Shown: positions 12,048-24,700 of the stretch, one piece after another | Position numbering within the stretch: the first letter of the stretch is position 1 | How the letters are laid out: each line of letters starts with the position of its first letter | NCBI RefSeq assembly: GCF_010015585.1 | Contig: NW_022985068.1 | Location: 370,571 to 434,570, forward strand | Origin: Eremomyces bilateralis CBS 781.70 | Taxonomy: Eukaryota > Ascomycota > Dothideomycetes > Eremomycetales > Eremomycetaceae | Direction of reading: 5' to 3' | Length of the DNA: 64,000 nt | Translations under genes and position numbers: made by a program | Notes under the pieces: generated by a model | Told to the model about the DNA's origin: nothing | Databases searched by the model: none | The model's input: only the letters and a program-made list of their open reading frames with translations

Positions 12048-14971
12048 TCACACCGACTCCAGCTGCGCCGCCGTGAGTTTCAATATGTCCTCCACGTTCT
12101 TCACCTGCGCGTTGCCCGGATCCTTCGCGACCCGCTGCCACACCTCCCCATGCTTCGGCTCGTTCGCCACGCACGTCCTAATCATCTCCGCCCGCTTCTC
12201 CTCTGTCCCATGCTGCAGTAGGAACTTATAGTACCACGCCCACGTATCCCCCCGGTCGCTGTCCAGCACGACTGCCTTCTCGAACCACTTCGACGCCACC
12301 TCCAGCTTCCGCTCCGCCCAGAAGATGCGCGCCAGCGTGACGAACAGCACGGGGTCGTTCCCGACCTTTTCTATTGCCTCCTTCGCCGCCGTCTTGCGCT
12401 TCGTGCGCGCCTCGAAGTACAGGATCTTCTCCCCCCAGAGGAGCCCGGAGCTGGGGGCTTCTTGGAGCGCCTGCGCCATGAGCCGGTGGGCGTTGTCCAT
12501 GTCGTTGGCGCGGCGCTCCAGGCGGACGGACTCAGTCCACAGCTCGGGGTTATGGGGGACGGCGAGCCGCGCGCGGTCGAGGATCGAGCGCGCCTTGACG
12601 ATGGTGCCTTGGTTTTCCTCGAGGCGGGAGGCGAGGAGCCAGAGGGGGACGGAGCGGGAGCACGCCCGGGTGCCGGTCGAGTAGGCCTGGCGGGCTTCGG
12701 GGACGCGGTGGAGGCCTTCGTAGATCTGCCCTTTCATCATCCACAGCTTGTCGGCTTTCGGGTAGAGTTGGAGGCCCTGGCTGACGAGATCTAACGCGGC
12801 GTCCGTGTCGCCGTGCACCCGTTCGAACGTGACGCTCTTGATCCATACGCGGTCGGTACCGGCTTCGCGTCGCGCGTCGGCGAGAAATCCTCGCGCGTGC
12901 TCGATCTGGTCGTTGTCGGCCTCCAACTTCACCGCCGCCAGCCAGATGTTCTCGTTGTTTGGGTTCTGTGTGAACGCCCTTCCCAGAACGCGTCGGGCCT
13001 CGTCCGTCTCCCCTGCCGACCACCGCTCTTTTGCCAGCTGCAGCCACATCTCCTCGCTGTTCGGACAGGCTTCGACTCCCTTCTCGAGCAGCTTCAGGAG
13101 CTCTTCATTCGCGCCGTGAGAGCGCTCTAATTCGGCAGCGGCCAGCCAAACGGACTTCTTGTTCACGAATACCCGTAGCGCGTACGCATAAATGGCTCGC
13201 GGGGTTTCAAGTCGTCCGCGGTGGATGCTATGCTGCGCATCTTCCATCCATATCTCTCTCCGGTCGTCATCCTCGTCCAAACCCCAGCCAAGGGTTTCGC
13301 GAATAATGGCACCGCATGTGAGGACGGCGCCCTCCGCCTCGCATTTCTCTGCTTCTGCAATCCATTCTTCCCGTTTCAGCATCGCCGATTCTCTCGCTAA
13401 AGATTTGATACCACGCTCCATGACTTTGTAGACCATGTCACGGTGGCCCATTTGCTCTTGTAGACGGCCTGCGGCCACCCAGATCTCGTGGCTTGTAGGG
13501 ACCGCCTTTCGCGCCTTGTTGAGAACCACTTGCGCATTCTCTGGGGTTTCGAGTCGGGCCAAAGCGAGCCACAATTCGATCGAAAGCGGTATCTGCTCGG
13601 TCGCTGCTGCAAGGAGCATTTTCGCTTGGTTCGGATCTTCCTCCAAGTTCACCGCCTCTTTCCACAGGCGCGCTGACATAGGGACGTTATCCAGCGCTTG
13701 CCGTAGAACCTTCTTCTTCGCTCGCGTGTCAGTTTCGAGATTCATCGCCGCCAGCCAGAGGTCTATTGATCGGTCATTGTACAAAATTGCCTGCGCCGCG
13801 ATGATCTTGGCGTTGTGTGTATCGTTCAAAGCAATGTTCTCGAGCCACAAGTCCACATCCTTCGGGCACCTCTTACAACCTTCCGCGATAATGTTCCTCG
13901 CCGTCACCTGGTTTCCAGCGACTTTCTCGAGTCTCGCAGACGCTCCCCAAGCCGGTGCGTGCTTCGGGTTGGTCTTCCGGACGGACTCCAGGAGTTTCCG
14001 TACGCGCTGGATCTCGCCAATGTTCAGTTCGCCGGCCTTCATCTCGGACTGCACGAGGTTCGTGAGGTAGCCCTTTGGGTCAATCGTCGTCGCAGTACCG
14101 GATTCCGTCTTCGTTCCGGGCGCCTCCACCGCGTTGTCGAGCCGGACTTGAAGCATCTTCTCACGTGCGGCGCCAAGCTGGACGAAATTCGTCATATCCC
14201 CCCCAGGCGCATCCCCAGCTTGGGCATCATCCGCGATGGTCGTATCCATCTGCCCTGCATCCCTTGCGGCTGCAATGACCGTATCCGGAACGGCATAGAA
14301 TCGTTGTCGGAGATTCTGCTTTGCTCGTCGATTCTTCCCCGTCAAGTCACCGACCTCGGGGATACTCTGCCATTCCTCGTCCGTGACGCTTCCCAGCGCT
14401 CGTTTTAAATCCGCGAACTGTTGCTGGATTTTCGGGTTGTTCCGCTCGAAATCCTCGCGCTCTTTGTTCTCGCGTGCTTCCCTATACGTACGGACCGGTC
14501 TCAGGTTGGTAATCTGCCCGTTTAACAAAACAAAATCCAAGGAATTGTACGCTCAAGTATTGACAAAGGGATGGATGCCAGGGTAGGAAATGAAACGGGC
14601 TGTACTAACCGAATGATCTTCCGTCTCTTGTTCATCCTCTCATCCACGTCCTGGTATATCCGATCCGCCTCATCGTCGTCCCGATCGTACGTGCCACTAG
14701 CAAACAAGCCCACCTCATTCTCTGGGTCCTGATATCGTTCGTTGTCGTCGTTCTCCTCTGGTTTCTTGTCGGGGGCGCCGTAGGCAGTTGGTGCCGCTGC
14801 ACCCACCTGGGCGGCTCGCTTTGCGATCGCTTCCTTAATCTGCTCTTCACTGGGGCCTTCGCGTGCAGGACCTAGATCCGATCGCGTCGTGAAGCCGGTT
14901 GCGCCACGACCAAGACCGGCTACATAGTTCTCGGGAGCCGGCTGGCCCAGGAAATCTTTCCGCGCGGACAT
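12048..14971 (-). CDS. PRP1: Pre-mRNA splicing factor PRP1/PRP6 (U5 tri-snRNP)
   Basis: Prp6/Prp1 bridges U5 and U4/U6 in the spliceosomal tri-snRNP in the nucleus. Exons on the minus strand are 14971-14610 and 14481-12048, giving 931 residues, the usual size for the family. The N-terminal PRP1_N domain spans roughly residues 1-165: it starts with DFLGQPAPENYVAGLGRGA, contains GLFASGTYDRDDDEADRIYQ, and continues across the splice junction into NPKIQQQFADLKRAL and IPEVGDLTGKN. Residues from about 250 to the end are HAT/TPR-like helical repeats (motifs such as LWLALARLE and IWLAAVKLE). The 128-nt intron is longer than most here, and the acceptor chosen (after TACGTATAG) is the one that joins the conserved KRRK...REARE block. 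Other acceptors inside the intron either shift the frame or bring in a stop. Confidence 0.95.
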
Positions 14972-16015
14972 ATTGAGGTCGCGAACAGGGTGTGTTTGTA
15001 TGTGTCGAGTGGCGGTTCAGAAATTCATATGTATCAAGAACAGAATGGATTGCCATCAAATTAGTTGAATCCTGGAGGTTGAATGTCGCGTGGTCACGTG
15101 ATACAGCTTCTTCACCAATGATCCAGTACGGGATGGAACGCTTAGTACTCCGTTGATCGCGATACTCACTTTGGATGACGGAGGCTGAGAGGGAATTCTG
15201 CTTATGGGAAACCACGAGGAAATCGGTTTCAGTGATCATCGCGGTGATATAATTGCTACAACAGTGGAATTGATATGGGCAGCGCAGGCATCACTGATTG
15301 GTCGGATACCCATAATATGGCCTTATTGCCTAATTAAGGCAGCAAAATGACATCTGCGGATTCCCTTTGCACTGTAAACATCAAACTGTCGGTTACAGAG
15401 GAATTACAAAGATCACTTTAGCGAGAACCGTATTGACCATAGTATATATCAGGTCCTTTTCTTGTGTTCCATACAATCGTCTAAAAAGTGCAAGCATTGA
15501 AACCCCATCTTAACCGCAGAGTGTCTCAAACTTTCAATCATCCTCCATCTTCCACCCCCTGCACCTCCATCGTTCATTGCAATCAATTCGCCGGACGTCA
15601 ATTCGACAATTACTTTGGAGGCCAGCTGGCGACATTGAACTTGGAATCTCCTCTTCCCATTCTATGACATATTTTAACGAAATCTTTACGACGTTGGGAT
15701 TTTCTTTGCTTTCATACGACCTTGTTCTGGGACTTTGAGAGCTGCTATCGTTTGCCGCTTGTTGACGTCGTGGTAACATTGGTTTGCTGGAGACGCAACG
15801 TGTGTCGGAACAACACTGGAGGTTAACTTACCTTGGGGGGCTATACTGTGTTTGAGCTTGTTTGGCGTATGTTCTTCTTGTTTTACAGTCCCATTGTCCT
15901 GGGGTGTCCAAGGCTAATGGCTTACAGTTCACACGAGAGCTACTCTCCGTCATACCAAACTTCCATCCCTCTCCTCCAACGTACTCTCCCAACCTTCTCC
16001 TCTCATAACGACAAG
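14972..16015. promoter_or_regulatory. Divergent promoter region, PRP1 / Emp47-like gene
   Basis: About 1 kb separates the start codons of two divergently transcribed genes, so it should hold both promoters. No coding sequence is recognisable; one open frame on the plus strand (from 15833) runs into the lectin gene in frame but the signal peptide marks 16016 as the start. AT-rich stretches occur at 15240-15470. Confidence 0.5.
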
Positions 16016-17452
16016 ATGTACATAACAACCCTCTTCCTCCTCGCCCTCCACTCCCTCCTCCCCCCCGCCTCTGCCGCCACCATCATCGACAACCTCAGCT
16101 TCGGCCACAAAGGCGACCTCTCCCCCGACCGCCGCTCCCTCCCCGGCTGGCGCGTCACCGGCGAAGGCCACACCCCCCCCATCCTCTCCGACCGCATCAT
16201 CCTCACCCCCCCGGCCCCAGGAAACCGCCGCGGGGCCCTCTGGACCGACGCCACCAATACCCGTGCCGAGTGGACCGCCGAGGCGCACTTCCGCGCCACG
16301 GGCCCGGAGCGGGGCGGCGGGAATTTTCAGCTGTGGTACGCGCGGGACGGAGCGGCGGCAGTGGGGTTGGCAAGTTTGTATACGGTAGATAAGTTCGATG
16401 GGTTGGTGGTGGTGGTGGATCAGTATGGTGGACATGGGGGGACGGTGCGTGGGTTCTTGAACGATGGGACGAAGAGCTTCCGGGATCAGCAGAATGTGGA
16501 TTCGTTGGCGTTCGGGATGTGCACGTTTCCGTATCGGAATCAGGGGGCGTTTTTGGGGTTGAAAGTCGTGCAGACGCGGGACGTGTTCGAGGTGGAGATT
16601 CATGGGAAGTCGTGCTTTAAGAGCACCCACGTACGTCTTCCTCAGGGACTTGGCCCGTTCCAATCCGAAGTCGATATTGACGTGTGATTCAGGTCGGCCT
16701 CCCCTCCGGTAACCAATTCGGCTTCACCGCCGGATCCGCCGAGAACCCCGACTCCTTCGAAATCGCCCAATTCCTCGTCTCCGATACCCCCTCCGCCGCC
16801 CCCCCACCTAGCAACGACCGCCGCAGCGTCGAGCACGATGCCAGCAACGGCAAACCGAACGACGCCTCCAGCTGGTGGGACTGGAAAGACTCGCAGAACT
16901 CCCCCGCGTCAGCCTTCCGCACCGAGGAGCAGCGCTTCAGCGACCTCCACGACCGCCTAACCACCATCAACCACGACATGACGATCCTCTATGACGCGCT
17001 CCTCAAGCTCGAGAAGCAGATCAGCGACCAGAGCGGCCGAGTGTTCGACGAGGTGTCGAGCGTACATCGGCGAGTGGACGCACTAGAGCGGGAGGTGGGG
17101 CGGGGGAACGTAGGGAAGCTAGGGAAGATCGAGGGGATTGTGGAACGGGTGCAAAGGGAGGTGGAGGGGAAGGATTATAAGGAGATTTTGGACAAGATTC
17201 ATGCGGCGTTGCATGAGAGTCATGCGACGCTGATGTATAGCTTGCCGGCGCACATGTCGCAGAGTACGTACCCTCCTGCCTACCCACGACGCATCACGAC
17301 CGCCGTTTGCTAACTTGAATCCAGGCATCTCTGCAGCGTCGCCACGGATGGGCTTCTTCCTCTTCATCGTCATCGTGTTCCAGATCATGCTGGCGGCGAG
17401 CTACTTCGTGTACAAGAAGCGGAAGAACGCCATGCCGAAAAAATACCTATAA
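16016..17452 (+). CDS. L-type lectin cargo receptor, Emp46/Emp47/ERGIC-53 type
   Basis: This is a type I membrane protein that carries glycoproteins from ER to Golgi. Exons are 16016-16630, 16693-17263 and 17325-17452, giving 437 residues. A signal peptide covers about residues 1-20 (LFLLALHSLLPPASA), and this fixes the start at 16016 although the frame is open further upstream. The luminal lectin domain spans about 22-230; it includes FGHKGDL, WTAEAHFRA, the GGGNFQLWYARDG strand and FDGLVVVVDQYGG. A helical coiled-coil stalk follows at about 285-375 and one membrane span at about 405-425 (GFFLFIVIVFQIMLAASYF). The tail ends KKYL, which fits the KKxx ER-retrieval signal. The first intron junction falls within the lectin domain. 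Family assignment is firm; which yeast paralogue (Emp46 or Emp47) it matches best is not decided. Confidence 0.92.
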
Positions 17453-17912
17453 ATGATGGGGTTGTTCGGGACTGGTATAGCTTTTATTTGCACAGCTTTT
17501 TCTTGCACGTTTGCGGATATCATCTTCGTCTAGCCAGGTCCTACTATCGGTACGTATCTAGTATCTAACGGAACCAAAGCATGGGATGGAGTTTCAGGTG
17601 TGGATATGAGGTCGGGTGTTCTCTCGCAGGATGGTCTCACCCAGGTCACTTTTACGTACATATATGGGTTTCCGTTCGTACCTTATGTACAAATACACGC
17701 GTGCACTTCTTAGTAACGCGAAATTTGCATACTTTGTTACAGCGTCATCTATGCCACGAATATCCTACAAGACACAAAAGTGCTCCAGCTTCGCCCTGCC
17801 GAAGATATTTTACCCCCTCCTCTTTCCACCCCCGGAATGAACCTACGATGCGCTCAAGCAACATGAACTACGATATTCCCACCTTTCCTCTGCTTTCTTC
17901 TTTCTTTTCCGA
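17453..17912. other. 3' spacer between convergent lectin and LPD1 genes
   Basis: No gene is seen. Both neighbours terminate here, so it should contain two 3' UTRs. Confidence 0.5.
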
Positions 17913-19653
17913 CTAGAAATGAATCGCCTTGTCATACGTCGCCATCGCCGCCTCCTTCACCGCCTCCGACAACGTCGGATGCGCATGACACGTCCTCGCC
18001 ACATCCTCGCACGACGCGCCATACTCGACCGCCAACGTCCCTTCAGCAATCAGCTCGCCCGCCGCCGGCCCGACGATATGCACACCGAGGACCCGATCGG
18101 TCTCCGCATCCGCGATGAACTTGACCAAACCCTCAGAGTCGAGGTTCGTCTTGGCGCGGCTGTTCGCGCTGAACGGGAAGGTCCCGACCTTATACTTGAT
18201 CCCGGCAGCCTTGACATCCTGCTCCGCCTGGCCAACCCAGGCGACCTCCGGGTAAGTGTACATGACGGAGGGGATGGCGCCGTAGTTGACGTGGCCGTGG
18301 CCCTTGGTGATGTACTCGACAGCGGCGACACCTTCTTCCTCGGCTTTGTGCGCAAGCATCGGGCCGAAGGTCACGTCGCCGATCACGCGGATGTGCGGGT
18401 GCTTGGTGCGGTATTCGTGGTCGATGACGAGGCGGCCGCGATCGTCGGTTTCGAGACCGATGGACTCGAGGTTGAGGCCTGAGGTGTATGGACGGCGGCC
18501 GATGGCGGTGAGGACGACATCGGCATCGATCTGATACATGTCAATAGGGAAATAGTTTAAGGGTAGGAAATGTATGCTTACGGTCTCGGCTTTACCGCCC
18601 TTCGTTGACTCGACGTTCAGTGAAATGAGCTCGCCGGTGGTGTCTCCTGTCACAACCTTGGTGTTCAGCTTGAACTTCAGGCCTTGCTTCTGGAGGATCT
18701 TTTGGGTTTGCTTTGCGATCTCCTCGTCCATACCCGGGCCACCAATGCGGCCCAGGAACTCGACGACGGTGACTTCAGCGCCTAACCGAGACCATACGGA
18801 GGCCTGCAGATGTTAGTTATGGCCAATCAATCAGACGGGGGAACCCATACCATCTCGAGACCGATGATACCACCGCCAATGACCAGCATCTTCTTCGGGA
18901 CCTGTTCTAAAGCAAGGGCACCGGTGCTCGTGATTACCCTCTTCTCATCCACCTGAAGCCCTGGGAACGGCGACACTTCGCTTCCGGTTGCAATGAAGAT
19001 GTTTTTCGCACGCAGCAGCCGTTCTCCACCCTCCACCAAATCCGCCTTCACGGTGTGTTCGTCGACAAAAGAACCTGATCCCTTGACCCATTCAATGTTG
19101 TGTTTCTTGAAGAGGAACGCAATCCCCTTCGTCAACCCTGTCACGGACGTGTCCTTGGCTTTCATCAATTGCTGAATGTTCATCTTGACGTCGCCGACTT
19201 CGATTCCGCGGTTTTTCGTGTCATGGAGGATCTGGTGGTACAGGTGCGTGTTGTTGAGAAGAGATTTGGACGGGATGCAGCCGACGTTCAGACATGTTCC
19301 GCCCAACGCATCGCGCTTTTCTATACATGCCACCTATGTATTGTCAGTCGTTGATTTAAGGAAGAGAAAGGAGGAGCGCCATCACCTTCAAACCCGCTTG
19401 ACCGGCTTTGATGGCGGCGACATAGCCAGCCACACCTCCACCGATGATGACAAGATCTTTCTCTTCTACACCACGTCAGCAATGCTCTTCATATACCGTA
19501 GACTTCTTCATACTAACCAGCTTCACTGGCATACCCTCTTCGGAAGTTGGCCAGGGCTCCAAAAGCTAAAGGGTTCACGATAGCGGACTTTGTGCTGGTC
19601 AACGGTCTCAACAATGGTGACCGCGCCGATCGAGGCACTGTGATTTTGAACAT
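17913..19653 (-). CDS. LPD1: Dihydrolipoamide dehydrogenase (E3), mitochondrial
   Basis: E3 is the FAD flavoprotein that reoxidises lipoamide with NAD+ in the pyruvate and 2-oxoglutarate dehydrogenase complexes and the glycine cleavage system of the mitochondrial matrix. Exons on the minus strand are 19653-19518, 19465-19386, 19333-18851, 18803-18582 and 18530-17913, giving 512 residues. An Arg/Ser-rich mitochondrial presequence covers about residues 1-40. The FAD Rossmann motif [10 protein letters not shown] lies at about 53-62. The redox disulfide is C86/C91 in [14 protein letters not shown], a second dinucleotide motif [10 protein letters not shown] binds NAD, and the C-terminal catalytic pair is H491/E496 in HAHPTLSE. 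All key residues are present, so the enzyme should be active. Five exons with introns of 47-52 nt all keep frame. The gene is divergent from the ankyrin/DIL gene. Confidence 0.97.
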
Positions 19654-20398
19654 GTTGCCAACTTGTACAACACCAATTGGTGCGGGAACGGATGGAGTGG
19701 TAGTGTCTATATTATAGCAATGGAGGGAGAGGCGAAAAGGATGAGACGGCTTGAAGCGGATCAACGAAAGAAACGTTGGTGGTGGCCATGTTCTTTCCGC
19801 CGCCGGCTGTTGCTCTCCCTGTTCGCTCCTTCCTTGTTCCACTGAGGATTGTATCTCATGTGGCTAGTGGCAATGGACGTGTGGCGCAGGCGGTCCAGCG
19901 GAGATTTAGTCAGCACTCAGCAGAGGTTTGGTTAGTCAGCAGCATTCAACCACTCTACTGTCTACACTACACGTCACCATAGCAGAGAACTGGAAGCAGA
20001 GGCGGCAGCAGAGATCGCCGCGCAATTAGATACCCATCGTTATATCCGGTTTGCAAAGGCTATCAAGGGCATGTACTGTTCCTATTCATAAAATCCCGGT
20101 GCTTGACGATTGGACAATCCAGGTGAAACCCGTATTAGACACCCAGATTGGCTCTGAAGAATCCATGCCAAGAAAGTCTATGAGAGCTCCAGTCGTGCGT
20201 TGGTAGAGGGACTGACGGCATCCATAACACTTCCGGTGACAATCCCATTTCACTAAAGTACTACATCTCCCGTGTCTTGAAACCTTCTTCTTAATTACTC
20301 ATCCATCCGCTTGTGCCACTGGATTAGACTTTCGTATTGGAATGCTCCGATAGGCCCAGTCCCGAGATCTAGACTCCCCATGAGAGTGTCCCAAAGCT
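19654..20398. promoter_or_regulatory. Divergent promoter region, LPD1 / ankyrin-DIL gene
   Basis: This 0.75 kb stretch lies between two divergent start codons. Nothing coding is recognised. Confidence 0.5.
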
Positions 20399-22960
20399 AT
20401 GGAGGGCTACGGTAGCGATGACAATGAATTCGTAGATGCGCCGGAGAAGAGAGCATCCCGTCAACTACCCGCAGACCTTCCCACATCTCTCGATGATCGA
20501 CGAACCCCCGCTATTCACAGCACCGAAACCGAGATATATGATGCATGGCAAGGTACAATACCAACTCTTCGGTATCATAACTATTGTAACTAACGGATTG
20601 CGAAGGGCAATCGCAGTTCCTCACCACACCGGTCCCGGCGAAGCCGTTCAATTTCAACCTCGCTCTCGACGAGCCGGATGCCACCACGGCGCAGCATCTA
20701 GAAGACAATGAAAACAAGATGGTGGAGATGCTCGCCAACCAGGCAAGGCTGAAGTCCGACAGCGCCGGTGGCAACGAAGTCGCCATTCTAAAGGACGAGA
20801 AGCTGTCCGAGAGTGAGAGACGGGATATTCTGCAGGGGATGCTCAACATGGCGGCGTCGAACGGGGAGGCGGAGCGGGTTCGAACCTTGGTGACGGGTCC
20901 CACGAAGGAATATGTGGATGTAGATGCACCGGACCAAGAGGGGACGCCGCCGCTTATATATGCCAGCTGTTTCGGGCATCAAGAGGTTGTGGCGGCATTG
21001 CTAGATGCAGGTGCAGATGTGGACAAGCGGGATAAAAACCAGTGGACGGCGTTGATGTGGGCTCTAATCGACGCAACAAGCAAACATAAAGCGATCGCGA
21101 AACTACTGTTGGACCATGGTGCCAATCCCGACGTTAAATCGTCCAGCGGCCGAAGCGCGCTGGATTTCATACCACCGAACGGCGACATCTCGGCGTATCT
21201 TCATGGTAGCGGCTACTCGATAGGCAGTGCCGGGATGACGGATGACTTCTACGACCGTGGACTGTCACAGGATCGTTTTGAGGAGGAACTGGCCGAGAGC
21301 GAGCTCCGGAGGCGAATGATGATGGAGAGCGCAATCAATCTGGAGGTCGATCTTGGGAACCTTGGGCTTGATGAGCAGCCGGAGGTACGTGCTCAGTCGT
21401 TGCTCTCGTCCGCCATCGTACTAACAATAGTAGACTCTCGAGGAGCTGGAAGAGGAAGGCCAGGAATTTATCTGGGATCGCTGCCTCAATGACCAGATGT
21501 TTGTCTTTCAGGAGCCGGATCTAGAACGAATACTCGACATAATCATCACGAACATGACACCGCAACGATCACCCTCTCAAAAGCCGGTTCCAGCCAATAT
21601 CCTCTTCCTCGCGGCACGATACGCTCATTATTACGTGGGACCCGAACTCTTAGAGAAGCTCCTTGTCACAGCCATGGACAAGATCAACAACGTGGTGGAA
21701 CGGCATCAATGGGATATGACGATATTGGCATTCTGGATATCGAACGCAACTCTCCTCCTACATTACCTTCGAAAAGATGCTCAACTGGTGGAATCCACCG
21801 TGGAATTCCAAGAGCAGTTAGCCGATCTCATCAACGAAATCTTCATTCTTATCATCCGAGATGCCGAGCGTCGCATGGACAAAGTATTGGATGCCGCCAT
21901 GCTGGACCACGAAACGATCCCCGGGTTCGAAGGCGTGCATTTCCAAAACGAGTGGAAGATCTTCCGCACCAAACCGAAAATCAAAGAAGAACCGCCCGAA
22001 AAGCGCTTCCGACCTCCCTCGCCGAAACGACGAGCCCTCCCCTCCCCTCGAAACATCACCTCGCTTCTCTCATCCACCCTTTTCGTCCTCGACCTCTACG
22101 ACATCCACTCCGTCATCACCGCCCAGATCCTCTCCCAGCTCCTCTACTGGCTCGGTAGCGAGCTCTTCAACCGCGTCATGTCCAACCGCAAATATCTCGC
22201 GCGCACCAAAGCCATGCAAATCCGCATGAACGTCTCCTCCCTCGAAGACTGGGCCCGCGCCAACAACCGCCAACCCGAGCACTACGAGCACGGATCCGTC
22301 ACCGCCACGGGCGAGAACACCGTCGACGCTGCCAAGCGGCATCTCGCACCCGGGATCCAGCTCCTGCAATGGCTGCAATGCTTCTCCTCTCTCGGCGACG
22401 ACCTCGAGTCACTCGTCGGCACCTTGCAGCAGCTCCCGCGCCTCAATCCGCAGCAACTCCTCCACGCGGTGTCGTACTATCGCGCCGAAGTGGGCGAGAA
22501 AGGCCTCACCAAGAGCGCGAAGGACTACCTCGGCTACCTGCACGAAGAGCACACGGAGCGGAAAGCGCTGGGGAAGAAGGCCGCCGCCGCGAGCCACGCT
22601 GACGCGCCGCCGTCCCCGCCGAAGCCGCCCGCCGACGGAGCAGACCACCCCGCCACCCCGCACAAGCGTCAACGCAGCTCAGGCGACCAAATCGGAACCC
22701 CGCGCACGCCGCTGACGCCCAGCCAGCGCAGCCTGGATGAAGCCCCAGAAAATCTCCTCCTCGACCCGACGCACATGCTCCCGTTCGCGCTGCCGAGCTC
22801 GACGGACATGCTGGTGAGCTACGGGGCGGGGTTCGGGGGGCTGGATCGGGAACGGGAGCGAAAGTATATACCAACGGTGCCGGCGGAGTTTTTGGGGAAG
22901 CTGGATGCGGAGGGGGGAGGAGGTGGGTTGGGGGGGTATGATCGGCGGTGGGAGGAGTGA
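20399..22960 (+). CDS. Ankyrin-repeat and DIL-domain protein
   Basis: The product has 819 residues from exons 20399-20552, 20606-21384 and 21434-22960. An acidic N-terminus is followed by two to three ankyrin repeats at about residues 125-250 (TPPLIYASCFGHQEVVAALLDAGADV and WTALMWALID...AKLLLDHGANPD are the clear ones, partly quoted). Two helical regions, about 390-430 and 515-680, match the DIL (dilute) cargo-binding fold of class V myosin tails, including ATLLLHYLRKD and GIQLLQWLQCFSSLGDDL. There is no motor domain. The tail from about 690 is Pro/Ser-rich with SP/TP sites and ends in a Gly-rich segment. Fungal genomes carry such ankyrin-DIL proteins; by inference it binds cargo or small GTPases on membranes or in polarised growth, but its role is not established. 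The first intron acceptor was selected by phase; a competing AG eleven bases downstream would break the frame. Confidence 0.85.
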
Positions 22961-23513
22961 AGGGGGTGGTGAGGATGACCTGCATTGGGTTTGGGGGATG
23001 GGAAAAGTATGCGCTCGGGTTCGAGGCATTGTGGTGTTGGGATGTAACGAAATGCATATCCTCGAAGCGAGACATAATATTCATCTGGACCAACAGTACA
23101 GTCGCTTAAAGTATTCGTCTTGTTTGCTTACCGTATGATGTAGTTTGCCGGCAACATGAGAGTTGCCGATCCATCCATTCAATTCGCCCTAGATCGTAAC
23201 ATCGATATTTCTACCAAGGAGAATCTAAACCAAATAATTCCTCTGGATCCGAGAATCGGAGTGCGCTCTCTCGGCCCGTGTAAATCGCGACATCGTATTA
23301 CTCGACATGCTCACCAACCGATATTATTACACAGCCGACTCACAGGATAGCAACCAAGTGGGGCAGCGGGCAAGTCCGATGCCGTATTTAACAGCACGAC
23401 TTCGCGCCGACGGAGCACGAAATCCTCCCATTGCATTTCCCTTTTCCTTCTAATTGCCTCAAAAAGTTTCCGAAAGCTATTAGAAGGACTCGGTATATAT
23501 CTGAAGATCAACC
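22961..23513. other. Intergenic spacer, ankyrin-DIL to allantoicase
   Basis: No gene is seen. It should include the upstream 3' UTR and the allantoicase promoter. Confidence 0.5.
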
Positions 23514-24670
23514 ATGGCACGCAAACGAACTCGACCCGCCGCCAATGGCGCTGCAGCGAAGAAGGCCAAGCCATCTGGCCCGCAGCTTGTCGCGGCGGAT
23601 AAGATCGACGAGACGTTCGGAGGAAACAGCATAGGTACGTTGAACACCACCTCACTTCATTTCTATTTCTATTTATCTATCATAATCGCTAATACACACC
23701 AGACCTAATCTCCCAACCCCTCGGCTCCAAGATCCTGGCCTTCTCCGACGAATGGTTCGCCGCCGCCGCCAACCTCACCACGAAAACCGCCCCGGTGCGC
23801 AAACCCGGCGTCTTCGTGCACTCGGGCGCATGGTACGACGGCTGGGAGACGAGGCGGCACAACCCCGCGCCGTTCGACTGGGTGATCATCCGGCTGGGCG
23901 TGGCGAGCGGGACGGTCACGGGGGTGGAGATCGACACGGCGCATTTCGACGGGAACCACGCGCCGGAGATCGCGGTGGAGGGGTGTTTTGCGGAGGATGA
24001 TGCGGTGGTGACGGGAGAGGGGTTTGAGGGGTGGGAAACGATTTTAGGGAAGCAGGAGTGTGGGCCGAATCGGCGGCAGGCGTGGGTGCTGGAGAAGGCG
24101 ACGGAGAAGGCGTATACGCATGTGCGGCTGCAGATGTATCCGGACGGAGGGATCGCGCGGTTTCGGTTGTACGGGCAGGCGGTCCCGGTGTTCCCGGACG
24201 ACAAGGACGTGGTGTTCGAGCTGTCGGCGGCGGTGAACGGCGGGATTGCAGTAAGTCGGTCGGACGAGCACTTCGGGGTGAAGGAGAACCTGCTGCTGCC
24301 GAACCGCGGGATCAACATGGGCGACGGATGGGAGACGAAGCGCACGCGCGGGGAGCATGTCGATTGGGTGGTGTTCCGCCTCGGCGCGCCGGGGACGATC
24401 GATCATATCGTCATCGACACGGGGCACTTCCGCGGGAACTTCCCGCAGAAGGTGCAGGTGTTCGCGATCCAGTCGGAGGGGGATCCGGACGCGGACGACG
24501 AGGGTTGGGTGGAGGTGCTTCCGCCGCAGAAGTCTGGTCCAGATGCCGAGCACCGGTATGAGAAGGACCTGCAGAATATTGACCAGGCGTATTCGCATGC
24601 CAAATTGGTCATCATCCCTGACGGCGGTGTGTCGAGATTCCGCGTCTTCGGGAGACGAAGCGTAGAGTAG
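23514..24670 (+). CDS. Allantoicase
   Basis: Allantoicase hydrolyses allantoate to ureidoglycolate and urea in purine (urate) degradation, supplying nitrogen. Exons are 23514-23634 and 23703-24670, giving 362 residues, close to the family size. The protein is a tandem duplication of the allantoicase fold: repeat one at about 41-200 (SDEWFAAAANL, GWETRRHN, DWVIIRLG, IDTAHFDGNHAPE) and repeat two at about 220-360 (SDEHFGVKENLL, DGWETKRTRG, DWVVFRLG, IDTGHFRGNFP). Both repeats end with the same HxxL...PDGGxxRFRxxG element. The first 25 residues are unusual: they are Lys/Arg-rich with Ala and resemble a bipartite nuclear signal (KRTRP...KKAKP). The coding exon 2 is markedly GC-rich in the third position. 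In fungi this step is normally under nitrogen-metabolite control; I did not identify specific GATA sites. The stop lies only 30 nt from the stop of CMR1 on the other strand. Confidence 0.95.
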
Positions 24671-24700
24671 ATACTCTATACTTCAATCCAAACGTTCTGC

